Assembly: GCF_004402495.1 (NCBI RefSeq)
Contig: NZ_SOFH01000008.1
Location: 62,001-126,000 of the forward strand
Length of the DNA: 64,000 nt
Direction: 5' to 3'
DNA from: Cryobacterium sp. HLT2-28
Lineage (GTDB): Bacteria > Actinomycetota > Actinomycetes > Actinomycetales > Microbacteriaceae
Part shown: piece by piece, positions 42,099 through 53,220 of the stretch
Layout: each line of letters opens with the position of its first letter
Numbering within the stretch: the stretch's first letter is position 1
Translations under genes and position numbers: made by a program
The notes under the pieces: generated by a model
Seen by the model: only the letters and a program-made list of their open reading frames with translations
Told to the model about the DNA's origin: nothing
Databases searched by the model: none

Positions 42099-44543
42099 CT
42101 AAGCGACGGACGAATAGGCCACGATGCCGCGGCGGATCGCGTCCATGGCCTGCCGGGCGGTGCGCCCGACCGGCCCGTCGGCCACCACCGACAGCTGGTC
42201 GAGCAGGTCGATGGTCTGCTTGGTCCAGCGCACGAAGTCCCCGGCGGCCATCTCCGCCTCGTCCAGGACGTCGACGAGGGAACCGGCACGCGCCCATTTC
42301 CACATGGCCAGGCTGAGGCCGACCGCCAGCGGATTGCTGCCGGGGAGCTTGTTGTCCCGCTCGAGGTCGTCGAGACGGCTCCACAGCTCCTCGGTCTGGT
42401 CGAGGGCCGGCCGGAACGCTCCCTTCGGCAGGTAGCGTTCGTCGATCATCCCCTCGTCCCGGCGCGGCTCGAAGACCAGCGCGCACGCCATGGCGGCCAG
42501 GCCGGCCGGGTCCAGGTCGTTCCACAGGCCGCGGCGCAGCGACTCAGCAACGAGCAGGTCCCGGTCCGCGTAGATTCGCCGGAGGATCAGTCCGCTCTCG
42601 CTGAGTGTGACGGCGCCGTCCGCGTCCTCCAGCAGGTAGCCGTAGCCGAGGAGAACGTCGGTGACGCGGTCGAACACCCGCGCGACGGCGCCGGTGCGGG
42701 TCGTGATCTGCTGGGTGAGCGCATCCGTCTCCCGCTTCAGCTTCCACCAGCGTTGCGCCCACCTCGCGTGCTGCTCCCGGTCGGGGCAGCTGTGGCAGGG
42801 GTGCGCGCGCATGCGCTTGCGCAGGCTGGTCAGTTCACGCTGGCGCCGCTCCCGGGCGGCCCTGGCACCGGTCTCGCCGGTCACGCTCTCCCGCTCCACA
42901 TCGGTGAGTTTGCGTCGGATGGCGGAGTACTCGGTGAAGTCGCCCAGGTGGCACACCATCGACCCGGCGAAGCCGGCCAGGGATTCCTCCTGCTGGCGCA
43001 CCTTGCGGGCCATGTCGACGACGGCCCGGTCGGCCTGGAACTGGGCGAAGGATGACTCGAGCACGTCCCGGGTGCGCTCCCGCCCGAATTGGTCGATCAG
43101 GTTGACGGCCATGTTGTAGGTGGGCTTGAAGCTGGAGTTGAGCGGGTAGGTGCGCCGCGACGCCAGCGAGGCGACCGCCTGCGGGTCCAGGCCCGGGGCC
43201 CACTGGATGACAGAGTGGCCCTCCACGTCGATGCCGCGCCGGCCGGCGCGGCCGGTCAGCTGGGTGTACTCCCCCGGAGTGATCGGCACTCGGGCCTCGC
43301 CGTTGAACTTCTCGAGCTTGTCGAGGACCACGGTGCGGGCGGGCATGTTGATGCCGAGGGCCAGGGTCTCGGTGGCGAAGACGGCCTTGACGAGCTTCTT
43401 CTGGAAGAGCTCCTCGACGACCTCCTTGAAGGCCGGCAGCATCCCCGCGTGGTGCGCGGCGACGCCGCGTTCGAGGCCGTCGAGCCACTCGAAGTAGCCG
43501 AGCACGCCGAGGTCCTCGTCGAGCAGGGTGCGGCAGCGCTCGTCGACGATCTGACGGATCTCTTCGCGCTCCCGGGCATCCGTGAGCCTCACCCCGGCCC
43601 GCAGCACCTGGCGCACGGCCTGGTCGCAACCGACCCGGCTGAAGATGAAGAAGATCGCCGGCAGGAGGTGTTTGCCCTCGAGCAGCCGCACGATCTCGGA
43701 GCGATCCATGCGTCCGGCATCGAAGGAGGACTGCCGGGGATTCCGGTCGCGGTCACTCCCCCGCCGGCCGCCGCCTGACCGGACGGCCACCCCGCGGCCA
43801 CCGGCCTGCGCCTGCCGCACCAGCTCGGGGTTCACCTGATGGGTTCCGGCCGGGCCGGTGGAGTCGAACAGGTCGAGCATCTTGCTCTTGACGAGGACGT
43901 GCTGCTCGAGGGGCACCGGCCGTTCCTCGGAGACGATCACGTCGGTCTCTCCGCGCACGGCCTGGAGCCAGTCGCCGAATTCCTCGGCGTTGGAGACCGT
44001 TGCGCTCAGGGAGACCATCCGCACGTTCTGCGGGAGGTGGATGATGACTTCCTCCCAGACGGCCCCGCGGAACCTGTCGGCGAGGTAGTGCACCTCGTCC
44101 ATCACGACGAAGGCCAGGTTCGTGAGCAGGTCGGAGTCGGCGTAGAGCATGTTGCGCAGCACTTCGGTGGTCATCACCACGACGCGGGCCTGGGGGTTCA
44201 CGTTGGTGTCCCCGGTCAGCAGCCCGACTTGGTCAGCGCCGTATTCGGCGACCAGTTCCTGGAACTTCTGGTTGCTCAGTGCCTTCATCGGAGCCGTGTA
44301 GAAGACCTTCTGGGAGGTCCCCTGCATGGCCAGGTAGATCGCGAACTCCGCGATCAGGGTCTTGCCCGCGCCGGTCGGGGCCGCGACCAGCACGCTGTTG
44401 CCGGCCTCGAGCGAGGCGCAGGCGGCCAGCTGGAAGGCATCCAGTTCGAAACGGAGGCCGGCCCGGAAGGATTCGAGTTTCGGAGCCTTGGCGCGGGTTC
44501 TGGAGGCCGAGTAGCGTTCGGCCGGCGACTGCAGTGAGGTCAT
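42099..44543 (-). CDS. helY: DEAD/DEAH-box RNA helicase of Ski2/Mtr4 type (HelY)
   Basis: This 814-residue superfamily 2 helicase has Walker A APTGAGKT (about 53-60), motif Ia TAPMKALSNQ, motif II DEVHY (about 148), motif III SLSATVSN and motif VI QLTGRAGRRGID. A Gly/Arg-rich insert sits near residues 247-280, and a helical C-terminal domain has the CHSCPDREQH Cys/His cluster. HelY is an actinobacterial RNA helicase of the Mtr4 type. It lies between tatC and lnt on one strand. Confidence 0.93.
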   Translation of the reverse strand: MTSLQSPAERYSASRTRAKAPKLESFRAGLRFELDAFQLAACASLEAGNSVLVAAPTGAGKTLIAEFAIYLAMQGTSQKVFYTAPMKALSNQKFQELVAEYGADQVGLLTGDTNVNPQARVVVMTTEVLRNMLYADSDLLTNLAFVVMDEVHYLADRFRGAVWEEVIIHLPQNVRMVSLSATVSNAEEFGDWLQAVRGETDVIVSEERPVPLEQHVLVKSKMLDLFDSTGPAGTHQVNPELVRQAQAGGRGVAVRSGGGRRGSDRDRNPRQSSFDAGRMDRSEIVRLLEGKHLLPAIFFIFSRVGCDQAVRQVLRAGVRLTDAREREEIRQIVDERCRTLLDEDLGVLGYFEWLDGLERGVAAHHAGMLPAFKEVVEELFQKKLVKAVFATETLALGINMPARTVVLDKLEKFNGEARVPITPGEYTQLTGRAGRRGIDVEGHSVIQWAPGLDPQAVASLASRRTYPLNSSFKPTYNMAVNLIDQFGRERTRDVLESSFAQFQADRAVVDMARKVRQQEESLAGFAGSMVCHLGDFTEYSAIRRKLTDVERESVTGETGARAARERRQRELTSLRKRMRAHPCHSCPDREQHARWAQRWWKLKRETDALTQQITTRTGAVARVFDRVTDVLLGYGYLLEDADGAVTLSESGLILRRIYADRDLLVAESLRRGLWNDLDPAGLAAMACALVFEPRRDEGMIDERYLPKGAFRPALDQTEELWSRLDDLERDNKLPGSNPLAVGLSLAMWKWARAGSLVDVLDEAEMAAGDFVRWTKQTIDLLDQLSVVADGPVGRTARQAMDAIRRGIVAYSSVA

Positions 44544-44552
44544 CGGATGCGC

Positions 44553-45347
44553 CTAAAGCGCCAGCTCCTGTTCGAAGGCACGGTTGCGCCGGGCGGCGCG
44601 CCGGTCATGCAGGAAGGCGACACCGTAGGCGGCGAAGTAGAGCACCACCATCGGGATGGCCAGGAGGAACATCGACACCACGTCTGCGGCCGGGGTCGCG
44701 ATGGCGGTGAACAGGATGATCACGAGGATGGCCACCCGCCAGGACTTGATGATCGACTGGGCGCTGATGACGCCGGCGAAGTTGAGCAGCACGATGAACA
44801 CGGGCAGCACGAACGCCACCCCGATCGCGACGACGAGTTTCAACACGAAATCAAAGTAGCTCTGCGCGGTGACCAGGGCGGCGTCCTGGGCCGGCGCGAA
44901 GCTCGTCATCAGCTCGACCACGTGCGGAAGCACGTAGAAACCGGCGGCGCAGCCGGCGAGGAACAGGGGGACGGCGGTGAAGAAGAAGCCGAAGGTGTAC
45001 CGTTTCTCGGTGCGGGTGAGCCCGGGCACGAGGAAGGCGAAGACCTGGTAGAGCCACATCGGGCTTGAGACGACCAGGCCGACATAGAAGGAGATCTTCA
45101 GCTTGAGGTCGAAGGCGGAGGTGATGTCGGGGTAGTTGAGCTGGGCGCTGCGCTTCTGGGCGGTGGCGATCGTGTAGATCGGTTCGCGCAGGGCATCCCA
45201 GACGAAGTCGGACAGGAACCACCCGACGATGGCGCCGACCAGGATGCCGGCCGCCGCAAGGAAGAGACGCTTCCGCAGCTCGAGCAGGTGCTGCCCGAGC
45301 GACATCTTCCCGTCGGCGGCCTCGCGCCGAGGAGTGCGCCCTGGCAC
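44553..45347 (-). CDS. tatC: Twin-arginine translocase subunit TatC
   Basis: TatC recognises twin-arginine signal peptides. The 264-residue protein has six transmembrane helices and family motifs: LGQHLLELRKRL at the N-terminus, the Glu in FLVPGLTRTEKR, and the conserved F-V-L-P-V-F stretch in the fourth helix. GTG start at 45347, 5 bp after tatA; the ATG 14 codons further on is an alternative. Confidence 0.95.
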   Translation of the reverse strand: MPGRTPRREAADGKMSLGQHLLELRKRLFLAAAGILVGAIVGWFLSDFVWDALREPIYTIATAQKRSAQLNYPDITSAFDLKLKISFYVGLVVSSPMWLYQVFAFLVPGLTRTEKRYTFGFFFTAVPLFLAGCAAGFYVLPHVVELMTSFAPAQDAALVTAQSYFDFVLKLVVAIGVAFVLPVFIVLLNFAGVISAQSIIKSWRVAILVIILFTAIATPAADVVSMFLLAIPMVVLYFAAYGVAFLHDRRAARRNRAFEQELAL

Positions 45348-45352
45348 GTGGG

Positions 45353-45577
45353 TTATGACTTCGAGCTTGGGTCGGCGGGGCCGGCGGCCTTCGAGGAGTC
45401 GGTGCCCGTCGTTCCGGTGGTCTCGTCGTCCGGCTTGTCGCTCTTGATCTCACTCTTGAAGATCTTCATCGACTGGCCGAGGCTGCGTGCGAGAGCCGGA
45501 AGCTTGGGCGCGCCGAAGAGCAGGAGAACAATGACGAGGATGATCAGGAAATGCCATCCGGTCAGGTTGTTAAGCAT
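45353..45577 (-). CDS. tatA: Twin-arginine translocase subunit TatA
   Basis: TatA forms the variable translocation pore. This 74-residue protein has one N-terminal transmembrane helix preceded by GWHFLI, the FGAPKLPALARSLG hinge-amphipathic helix, and a charged Ser/Thr/Asp tail. The ATG at 45577 opens the standard N-terminus; the upstream frame overlaps the preceding gene. Confidence 0.93.
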   Translation of the reverse strand: MLNNLTGWHFLIILVIVLLLFGAPKLPALARSLGQSMKIFKSEIKSDKPDDETTGTTGTDSSKAAGPADPSSKS

Positions 45578-45914
45578 GGGAGTCCGTCCTCTGGTTGGAA
45601 GGGGCGTGCTGCAACAGTTTACCTCGGGCAACCAAGCGATCCCGACGGAGCTGGCGGCGGTGCCGGCGCTCGGCGCGCCCCAGTTCGACGGCGAGGAGAA
45701 CGTCGGCCGTCTCCTCGAACACGGCGGGCCGGAACCGCGGCCGCGGCGGGGCCTCCGGGGCGAGCTCGAGTCCCGCGACCTGCTCGGCGAGGGCTTCGAG
45801 CGCCTCCATCGTGCGCACGGCCTTTCGGAAGAGCACCTGGCCGAACCAGGCCAGCATCCCGAGCAGGACCAGGACCAGGCCGGTCCAGAGCAGGACCCAG
45901 CTCCACCAGGCCAT
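45570..45914 (-). CDS. Small membrane-anchored hypothetical protein
   Basis: This 114-residue protein has one N-terminal transmembrane helix (about residues 5-25) and a charged, Arg-rich C-terminal part that may be helical. It lies between pafC and tatA, overlapping tatA by 8 bp and starting 3 bp after pafC, so all are cotranscribed. I do not recognise a domain. Function unknown. Confidence 0.75.
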   Translation of the reverse strand: MAWWSWVLLWTGLVLVLLGMLAWFGQVLFRKAVRTMEALEALAEQVAGLELAPEAPPRPRFRPAVFEETADVLLAVELGRAERRHRRQLRRDRLVARGKLLQHAPSNQRTDSHA

Positions 45915-45917
45915 CGG

Positions 45918-46913
45918 CTATCCCTCCCTGTCGCCGGGGACGGCTTCGTCGTAGCGCGCCGCGCCCGCAGCGGCCCAGTCCCGGGTGAGTGCCCGCGCTT
46001 CGGGTGGTCCGATGACGGTGACCAGGCCGGACAGTCCGGCGACGATTCTCTTCAGCCCGTGGAAGTGGGCCACCCGGATGCTCTGCCGCACGAGTCCGTC
46101 CGCCGCGTCGGGGCCGGCGCTCTGCGGCGCGTAGTCGGCGAGGAGCGGCACCGCGGCGGCCGGCAGCTCCACGACGACCTCGAGGTCGGAGTCCGAACCC
46201 TGGAACAGGGTGTCGGGAAGGGAACCGGCGGACCCCGAGCCGGCGGGGACATCCGTGACCCGGAGGCCGCTCATCCGGTCGAGCCGGAAGGTGCGCATGG
46301 CGCCGCGCAGATGACACCAGCCGCGCAGATACCAGTCCCGGTCGACGGACTCGATCCGCATCGGATCGACGTGCCGCGCCTCGTGACCGCCCCGGGAACT
46401 CAGGTAGTCGAATTCGATCTGCACCCCGCGCGCCACTGCCGCCTTGATCAGTGCGATCGCTTCTCCGGGTTCGGTGCTGGACACCACCACCTGGCTGGGA
46501 GTCGCCGAGGCGCTGCGCGTGAGCTTGGCCATCAGCGAGGCGATGGCCTCGACGTCCGCGTTCTCGGGCAGCGACGACAGGTACTGCAGGCCGGCGATCA
46601 GCGCTGCGGCCTCTCGGGCGGAGAAGCGGGGTGAGTCGTCGATCGCCACCAGGTGGGTGAGCACGATGTTGTCGTTGGTCTCGAATTCATCCCAGTGGAT
46701 GTCGAACAGGTCGCCGTGCAGGTACTGCCGAGTCTCCCCGGGGATGCCCGACATCGCGATCAGGTTCACCGCGTCTCGTACGCGCTCCGGGGACACCCCG
46801 AAGTGTGCGGCGACCGTGCTCACACTGACGCTCTCGTGATCCATCAGGTACGGCACAAGCGACAGGAGGAAGGTCAGCTTGTCTGAGGCCCCAAGGGCAG
46901 GTCCGGCGTTCAC
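45918..46913 (-). CDS. pafC: WYL-domain transcriptional regulator PafC
   Basis: PafB and PafC together activate the LexA/RecA-independent DNA-damage response in mycobacteria. This 331-residue protein has an N-terminal winged helix (about 10-70, VSTVAAHFGVSPERVRD) and a WYL domain (about 150-215) with WYLRGWCHLRGAMRTFRLDR. GTG start overlaps the pafB stop by 4 bp. Confidence 0.9.
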   Translation of the reverse strand: MNAGPALGASDKLTFLLSLVPYLMDHESVSVSTVAAHFGVSPERVRDAVNLIAMSGIPGETRQYLHGDLFDIHWDEFETNDNIVLTHLVAIDDSPRFSAREAAALIAGLQYLSSLPENADVEAIASLMAKLTRSASATPSQVVVSSTEPGEAIALIKAAVARGVQIEFDYLSSRGGHEARHVDPMRIESVDRDWYLRGWCHLRGAMRTFRLDRMSGLRVTDVPAGSGSAGSLPDTLFQGSDSDLEVVVELPAAAVPLLADYAPQSAGPDAADGLVRQSIRVAHFHGLKRIVAGLSGLVTVIGPPEARALTRDWAAAGAARYDEAVPGDREG

Positions 46914-47962
46914 TCGGTGCCTTCCTTCTCGGCATCGGATTCCAGGAACGCATCGGCATGCGCGTCCCTCACCCGGATCAGCCGGGCCAGGACTGCGGTC
47001 CGGAGCGCGGACGGGGAGCGAACGAGCACCTCAGGGCCGTAGCCTGCGAGCTCATCGGCCAGGATGTCGAGGTCGGTGTAATGGAGTGCCACGGTCGATT
47101 CGCCTGGGTCTCGGCCCGGCTCGACGGCCTGGCGTTTGGAGAGCCGCACCGCCGCATCGCTGCCCGGCTCGACCGTGATCTCGGCCAGGTTCGCCCTCCA
47201 GAGGGCGTCGAGTTCGGCCAGGGCCTCCTGGCCTTTGCCTGCGCCGCCGGGCACGAACGTCGCCCCCGGCACGGTCACCACCGGGCCGACGATTCGGGAG
47301 AGGAGGAACGTGCGGGTGGCCTGGGCATCCTCGTCCGTGCCGAACAGGTGCCAGCGTCCCTCGTGGAGCACGACAGCCTGCGGGGCAACCCGGCGGCGGC
47401 GTGGCAGGCCCTCCCCCGGTTTCAGATATTGGAATGCGACGATCTGCCCACGGTCCATCGCCTTGCTCAGCGGTTCGAAGGACGCGTCCCGCACGCGCAG
47501 CGTCGGCGAGTAGCCGAGCACCGGGTCCGTCGAATCGATGCCGAGCGAGTTGAGTTTGGTCAGTGCCCGGCGTGATTCCCCGGACAGCGAACCCTCCCGC
47601 CAGACCGTGGCGGCAAGCTTCAGCAGCATGAGTTCGTCAGCGGAGAAGCTCACGTCGGCGGGCAGCTCGTACAGGCCCTTGGGAATCCGGTAGCGCAGGT
47701 GGTGGTTGCTGCCCGGGTCGTCGGGCGGCTCCACCGTTTCCAGCGGGATTCCCAGTTCCCGGATGTCGTCCTTGTCTCGCTCGAACTGCCGTTCAAGGCT
47801 GGCGTTGTCCCCACCGACGGCATAGCGCTGCCGGTAGCCCTGAACGGTGGAGAGGATCTCCGCCTTGGTCAGACCGATCTCGGTGGCGATGAGCGCCAGA
47901 ACGAGGCTGAACAGGCGTTCTTCGACCGAAACGCGGCTGGGCTTGTCGGGGATGGTGGACAC
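46910..47962 (-). CDS. pafB: WYL-domain transcriptional regulator PafB
   Basis: This 350-residue paralogue of PafC has an N-terminal winged helix (KAEILSTVQGYRQRY) and a WYL domain with HEGRWHLFGTDEDAQATRTF. Its GTG lies 6 nt after a TAGACT box, so the pafBC-tat-helY-lnt transcript may begin here without a leader. The Pup ligase gene pafA, the usual neighbour, is absent. Confidence 0.9.
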   Translation of the reverse strand: MSTIPDKPSRVSVEERLFSLVLALIATEIGLTKAEILSTVQGYRQRYAVGGDNASLERQFERDKDDIRELGIPLETVEPPDDPGSNHHLRYRIPKGLYELPADVSFSADELMLLKLAATVWREGSLSGESRRALTKLNSLGIDSTDPVLGYSPTLRVRDASFEPLSKAMDRGQIVAFQYLKPGEGLPRRRRVAPQAVVLHEGRWHLFGTDEDAQATRTFLLSRIVGPVVTVPGATFVPGGAGKGQEALAELDALWRANLAEITVEPGSDAAVRLSKRQAVEPGRDPGESTVALHYTDLDILADELAGYGPEVLVRSPSALRTAVLARLIRVRDAHADAFLESDAEKEGTE

Positions 47963-47968
47963 GGTGCG

Positions 47969-47974
47969 AGTCTA
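47969..47974 (-). promoter_or_regulatory. Predicted -10 box of pafBC
   Basis: TAGACT on the minus strand, 6 nt before the pafB GTG, in the 37-bp gap behind the FKBP gene. Confidence 0.45.
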
Positions 47975-47999
47975 GCGAACCGCCGCCTGCGCCTCCCGC

Positions 48000-48965
48000 C
48001 TAGCCGATCCCGAGGATGTCGGCGACGAAGACGAGCGTCGAGCCGGCCGGGATCGAGGCCTGGGCGGTGTCGCCGTAGCCCTGATCCGGAGGGATCACCG
48101 TGACGACCTGCGAGCCGACGGTCTGGCCGATGAGGGCCTTCGCGAACCCGGGGATGATGCCGCCCTGGGTTTTGGACCCGTCCGCGGCGATGAACTGCAC
48201 CGGTCCGCCCTTGGCCCAACTGGAGTCGAACACGGTCTTCTCGGACCAGAGCACGCCCGTGTAGTGCAGGGTCACCGTGTCGCCCTCGGCCACCTTCGGG
48301 CCGGAGCCCTTCTTGAGCACGCCGATCTGCTGTTTCTTCGGCGCGGCGCCGGAGGGGATGGTGATGCCTGGCGTGCCGTCCGCAGCGAGCACTACCCCGG
48401 GCAGGCCGTTCGCGACGGGCTGGTCCGTGCCGTTCGCCCGCGGCAGGTAGGACTTGACCACGTCGATGACGAAGACCAGGCTGTCGTCTTTGCCGACGCC
48501 GATCTGCGCGTTGCCGCCCTGGGGTCCGAATGCGTCGTCGGGCGAGACGACCACGGCGACCCGTGAACCGACCTGCGCGCACTGGAGGCCCTCGGCGAGG
48601 CCCTTGATCGTCTTGTCGTTGAGCACGAAGGTGGTGGCGCTGGAGGCGTCGTACTTACTCTCGGTGATGACCTTGCCCGAGGTGCCGTTGTAGACGGACA
48701 GTTCGATCTTGACCTGCTGTCCGGGGACGAGGCCGGCTTCGGTGCCGGGGAGGATCTCGCTGCGCTGGGTCGTCTTCGTCTTCAGCGGTGTCGGGAAGTC
48801 GACCGTGGGGGCGCTGCCGGCCTTGCCGGTGACTGTGACCAGCCTGGCGGCGGCGCCGTCCGTGACCGGAGACTGGCAGGACCCGGCGGAGGCTCCGGCG
48901 CTGCAACCGCTGAGGACGGTCATCAGCAGCGCTGCGGTTGCGACGAGTGCAGGAGCTCTACGCAC
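48000..48965 (-). CDS. FKBP-type peptidyl-prolyl isomerase lipoprotein
   Basis: This 321-residue protein has a lipoprotein signal with lipobox LSGC (Cys21), so it acts on the outer face of the membrane. Two FKBP domains follow: a degenerate one (about 80-175) and a complete one (about 210-320) with VTLHYTGVLWS, FDSSW, GIIPGFAKALIGQTVGS and IPPDQGYGD. It assists folding of exported proteins. GTG start. Confidence 0.9.
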   Translation of the reverse strand: MRRAPALVATAALLMTVLSGCSAGASAGSCQSPVTDGAAARLVTVTGKAGSAPTVDFPTPLKTKTTQRSEILPGTEAGLVPGQQVKIELSVYNGTSGKVITESKYDASSATTFVLNDKTIKGLAEGLQCAQVGSRVAVVVSPDDAFGPQGGNAQIGVGKDDSLVFVIDVVKSYLPRANGTDQPVANGLPGVVLAADGTPGITIPSGAAPKKQQIGVLKKGSGPKVAEGDTVTLHYTGVLWSEKTVFDSSWAKGGPVQFIAADGSKTQGGIIPGFAKALIGQTVGSQVVTVIPPDQGYGDTAQASIPAGSTLVFVADILGIG

Positions 48966-49066
48966 GGGTTCTCATTTCTCGGGGAAGTCCAAATGGTGCG
49001 GGGAATTGGGCGGCGAATCGAGGCCGGAGCCAATCCTAACCGGCGTCGGGCCGGCCGGACTTACAG

Positions 49067-50814
<1,748 letters not shown>

Positions 50815-50822
50815 GGAGTCCA

Positions 50823-50828
50823 AGTGTA
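50823..50828 (-). promoter_or_regulatory. Predicted -10 box of HAD-trmI
   Basis: TACACT on the minus strand, 8 nt before the HAD GTG. It lies 12 bp from the divergent box at 50841. Confidence 0.4.
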
Positions 50829-50840
50829 GAGGGCACGGCC

Positions 50841-50846
50841 TATCCT
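50841..50846 (+). promoter_or_regulatory. Predicted -10 box of leader ORF and PAC2 gene
   Basis: TATCCT, 6 nt, then ATG at 50853, the start of a 15-codon ORF that runs into the PAC2 gene. Confidence 0.45.
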
Positions 50847-50852
50847 TGACTG

Positions 50853-50900
50853 ATGGTGCGCCGGGTGGCGCGCCCCCGGGATCGAGGTTTCAGGCAGTGA
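50853..50900 (+). CDS. Leaderless Arg-rich micro-ORF coupled to PAC2 gene
   Basis: This 15-codon ORF encodes MVRRVARPRDRGFRQ, with six Arg. It begins 6 nt after a TATCCT box and ends in TGA overlapping the PAC2 start (GTGA). The spacing suits a leaderless start and translational coupling. It may act as a leader that senses Arg-tRNA or ribosome status, or may only deliver ribosomes. Not proven to be translated. Confidence 0.4.
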   Translation: MVRRVARPRDRGFRQ

Positions 50901-51850
50901 CAGACTCCAACGGATTCCTCAGCGAACGACTCCTAGTGGTGGCGTTCGAGGGCTGGAACGACGCGGGCGAGGCCGCCACCGGCGCGGTGGGCACCCTGAA
51001 GGGCCTGCTCGACGTGTCCCCCCTCGCGGAGATCGACCCCGAGACCTACTTCGACTACCAGTTCAACCGTCCGACCATCTCCACCGGCGAGGACGGCATC
51101 CGGGTGCTCGAGTGGCCGAGCGCGATCATGTACGGGCCGACCAGCCCCGGTGAGTCAGCCGTACCGCTGGCCGTCGATGCCCAGTTGCGGGTGAGCGGCA
51201 CGAACGCCGGGAACATCTACCTGCTCCTCGGCACGGAGCCCTCGCGCAGTTGGAAGAGCTTCGCGTCGGAGATCCTGGACGCGGCCCTGGCCGCGGACGT
51301 GGGCGGGATCGTGTTCCTCGGCGCGATGCTCGCGGACGTGCCGCACACCCGGCCGATCTCGATCTTCGTGTCCAGTGACAACCCGCAGGTTCGGGCCGAG
51401 CTGCAGATCGAACGCAGCTCCTACGAGGGCCCGGTCGGCATCCTCAGTGTGCTCGCGATCGCCGCCGAGGCGTTGGGCATCCCCACCCTGTCGATCTGGG
51501 CATCCGTGCCGCACTACGTGCACAATGCGCCGTCGCCCAAGGCCATACTGGCCCTGATCGACAAGCTCGAGGAGATCATCGATGTGGTCATCCCGCGGGG
51601 TGACCTCGTCAACGAGGCCGCGGAGTGGCAGAGCGGGATCGATGTGCTCGCGGGCGAGGACGAGGAGATGGCGGCGTACATCGCCCAGCTGGAGCAGGCC
51701 AGGGACACCGTCGATTCCCCGGAGGCCAGCGGCGAGGCGATCGCCCAGGAGTTCGAGAAGTACCTCCGCAAACGCGGCGACGGACGGGACGGCCGCGCGG
51801 ATGGTCGAGCCGACGGACGGCCGGGCCCCGAGGGACCCCGCCAGCCCTGA
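50897..51850 (+). CDS. PAC2 family protein (proteasome assembly chaperone-like)
   Basis: This 317-residue protein has the PAC2 motif VAFEGWNDAGEAATGA (about 15-30), PHTRPI and VPHYVHNAPSPKA. It corresponds in position to Rv2125 of M. tuberculosis, between mshC and trmI. GTG start at 50897 behind GAGG, overlapping the micro-ORF stop. The role without a proteasome is unknown. Second PAC2 copy in the window (the other is at 1643). Confidence 0.88.
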   Translation: MTDSNGFLSERLLVVAFEGWNDAGEAATGAVGTLKGLLDVSPLAEIDPETYFDYQFNRPTISTGEDGIRVLEWPSAIMYGPTSPGESAVPLAVDAQLRVSGTNAGNIYLLLGTEPSRSWKSFASEILDAALAADVGGIVFLGAMLADVPHTRPISIFVSSDNPQVRAELQIERSSYEGPVGILSVLAIAAEALGIPTLSIWASVPHYVHNAPSPKAILALIDKLEEIIDVVIPRGDLVNEAAEWQSGIDVLAGEDEEMAAYIAQLEQARDTVDSPEASGEAIAQEFEKYLRKRGDGRDGRADGRADGRPGPEGPRQP

Positions 51851-51923
51851 GCCGACGGCTGCCGGGCGGAGCCGGGGCGAGCCTGCAGGGCCAGGCCGGA
51901 GAAGTCAGGCCGGTGAAGTCAGG

Positions 51924-53207
51924 CTAGAGTGCCACGCCGAGCAGCGCGTCCACGGCCAGGGCCACCGATGCCGGATTGTCGACGGCCTCGGCGGCCGCGG
52001 CGGCGTCGAGCACAGCGAGGGCACCCGGGGTGTCGAGGTCGGCGACCAGCGCAGCACGGAGCTCGTCGATGACCGCGCGGGCATCCACCGGACCGGGTCG
52101 GGCTCCACTGCCGAAGGCGGCGGTCCACTTCGTCAGCCGGGTGGCCGCGGCGTCCAGGTGCGCGTCGGTCCATTCCCAGTCGCTGCGATAGTGCTGGGCG
52201 AGCAGGGCGAGCCGGATGGCCCGCGGGTCGACTCCGGCGGCTCGGAGCCGGGAGACGAGCACCAGATTGCCGAGGGACTTGCTCATCTTCTCGCCCTGGT
52301 AGGCGACCATTCCCGTGTGGCTGTACACCCCGGCGAGCGGATGCCCGGAGAGCGCCGCAGCGTGCCCGGCGCTCATGTCGTGGTGCGGGAAGACCAGATC
52401 GCTGCCGCCGCCCTGCACCGTGAAGTCCGTGCCGAGTTCCTTGAGCGCGATCACGGAGCATTCGATGTGCCAGCCGGGCCGCCCTGCGCCGACCGACGAC
52501 GGCCAGGACGGTTCGCCGGCCCGCGCGGCGCGCCAGAGCAGCGGGTCGAGCGGGTCTCGTTTGCCCGGGCGCTCGGGGTCTCCCCCACGCTCCGCCGACA
52601 GGGCGAGCATCTCGGGCCGGGCCAGGTTGCTCTCCTCGCCGAGGGTCCACGGTGCCAGGCGTTCCGCCGCCGCGATGTCGAAGTAGATGTCCGAACCGGC
52701 GGATCCGATCGTGCCGAACCTGGTGGTGTCGACAATGGAATCGCTGGTGGGTACCGCGTAGGCGATCCCGGCATCCCACAGCTGCGCCACGGCCGCCGCG
52801 ATCTCATCGATCACTTCGGTGACGGCGACGTAGTCGTTCGGCGGGATGATCGCCAGCGCCTCCATGTCGGCGCGGAAGAGTTCGACCTGGGACGCGGCGA
52901 GTTCGCGCCAGTCGACGCCGGTCGCGGTCGCGCGTTCGAGCAGCGGGTCGTCGACGTCGGTGACGTTCTGGGCGTAGTGCACCCGGTAGCCGGCGTCGAG
53001 CCAGACCCGCTGAAGCGTGTCGAAGGCCAGGTAGGTCGCCGCATGGCCGAGGTGGGTCGCGTCGTACGGGGTGATGCCGCAGACGTAGAGCCGGGCCGCA
53101 GCGGACGGTTTCGCTTCCACGAGGGTCTCCGTGGCCGTGTCGTACAGCCACGGTGCGCCCGACTGGCCGGGGAGTTGCGGGATCTCGGGTCGTTGCCAGG
53201 CGCGCAT
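51924..53207 (-). CDS. mshC: Cysteine:1D-myo-inositol 2-amino-2-deoxy-alpha-D-glucopyranoside ligase
   Basis: MshC ligates cysteine to GlcN-inositol in mycothiol synthesis. The 427-residue protein looks like a class I cysteinyl-tRNA synthetase without the anticodon domain: [15 protein letters not shown] with the HLGH signature (about 42-56), zinc ligands including WHIECS, and KMSKS (about 285). The ATG follows TAGGCT by 6 nt. Mycothiol probably serves the arsenate reductases at 59.5-61 kb. Confidence 0.93.
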   Translation of the reverse strand: MRAWQRPEIPQLPGQSGAPWLYDTATETLVEAKPSAAARLYVCGITPYDATHLGHAATYLAFDTLQRVWLDAGYRVHYAQNVTDVDDPLLERATATGVDWRELAASQVELFRADMEALAIIPPNDYVAVTEVIDEIAAAVAQLWDAGIAYAVPTSDSIVDTTRFGTIGSAGSDIYFDIAAAERLAPWTLGEESNLARPEMLALSAERGGDPERPGKRDPLDPLLWRAARAGEPSWPSSVGAGRPGWHIECSVIALKELGTDFTVQGGGSDLVFPHHDMSAGHAAALSGHPLAGVYSHTGMVAYQGEKMSKSLGNLVLVSRLRAAGVDPRAIRLALLAQHYRSDWEWTDAHLDAAATRLTKWTAAFGSGARPGPVDARAVIDELRAALVADLDTPGALAVLDAAAAAEAVDNPASVALAVDALLGVAL

Positions 53208-53213
53208 TGAACC

Positions 53214-53219
53214 AGCCTA
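53214..53219 (-). promoter_or_regulatory. Predicted -10 box of mshC
   Basis: TAGGCT on the minus strand, 6 nt before the mshC ATG, squeezed into the 13-bp gap behind uppP. Confidence 0.4.
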
Positions 53220-53220
53220 A

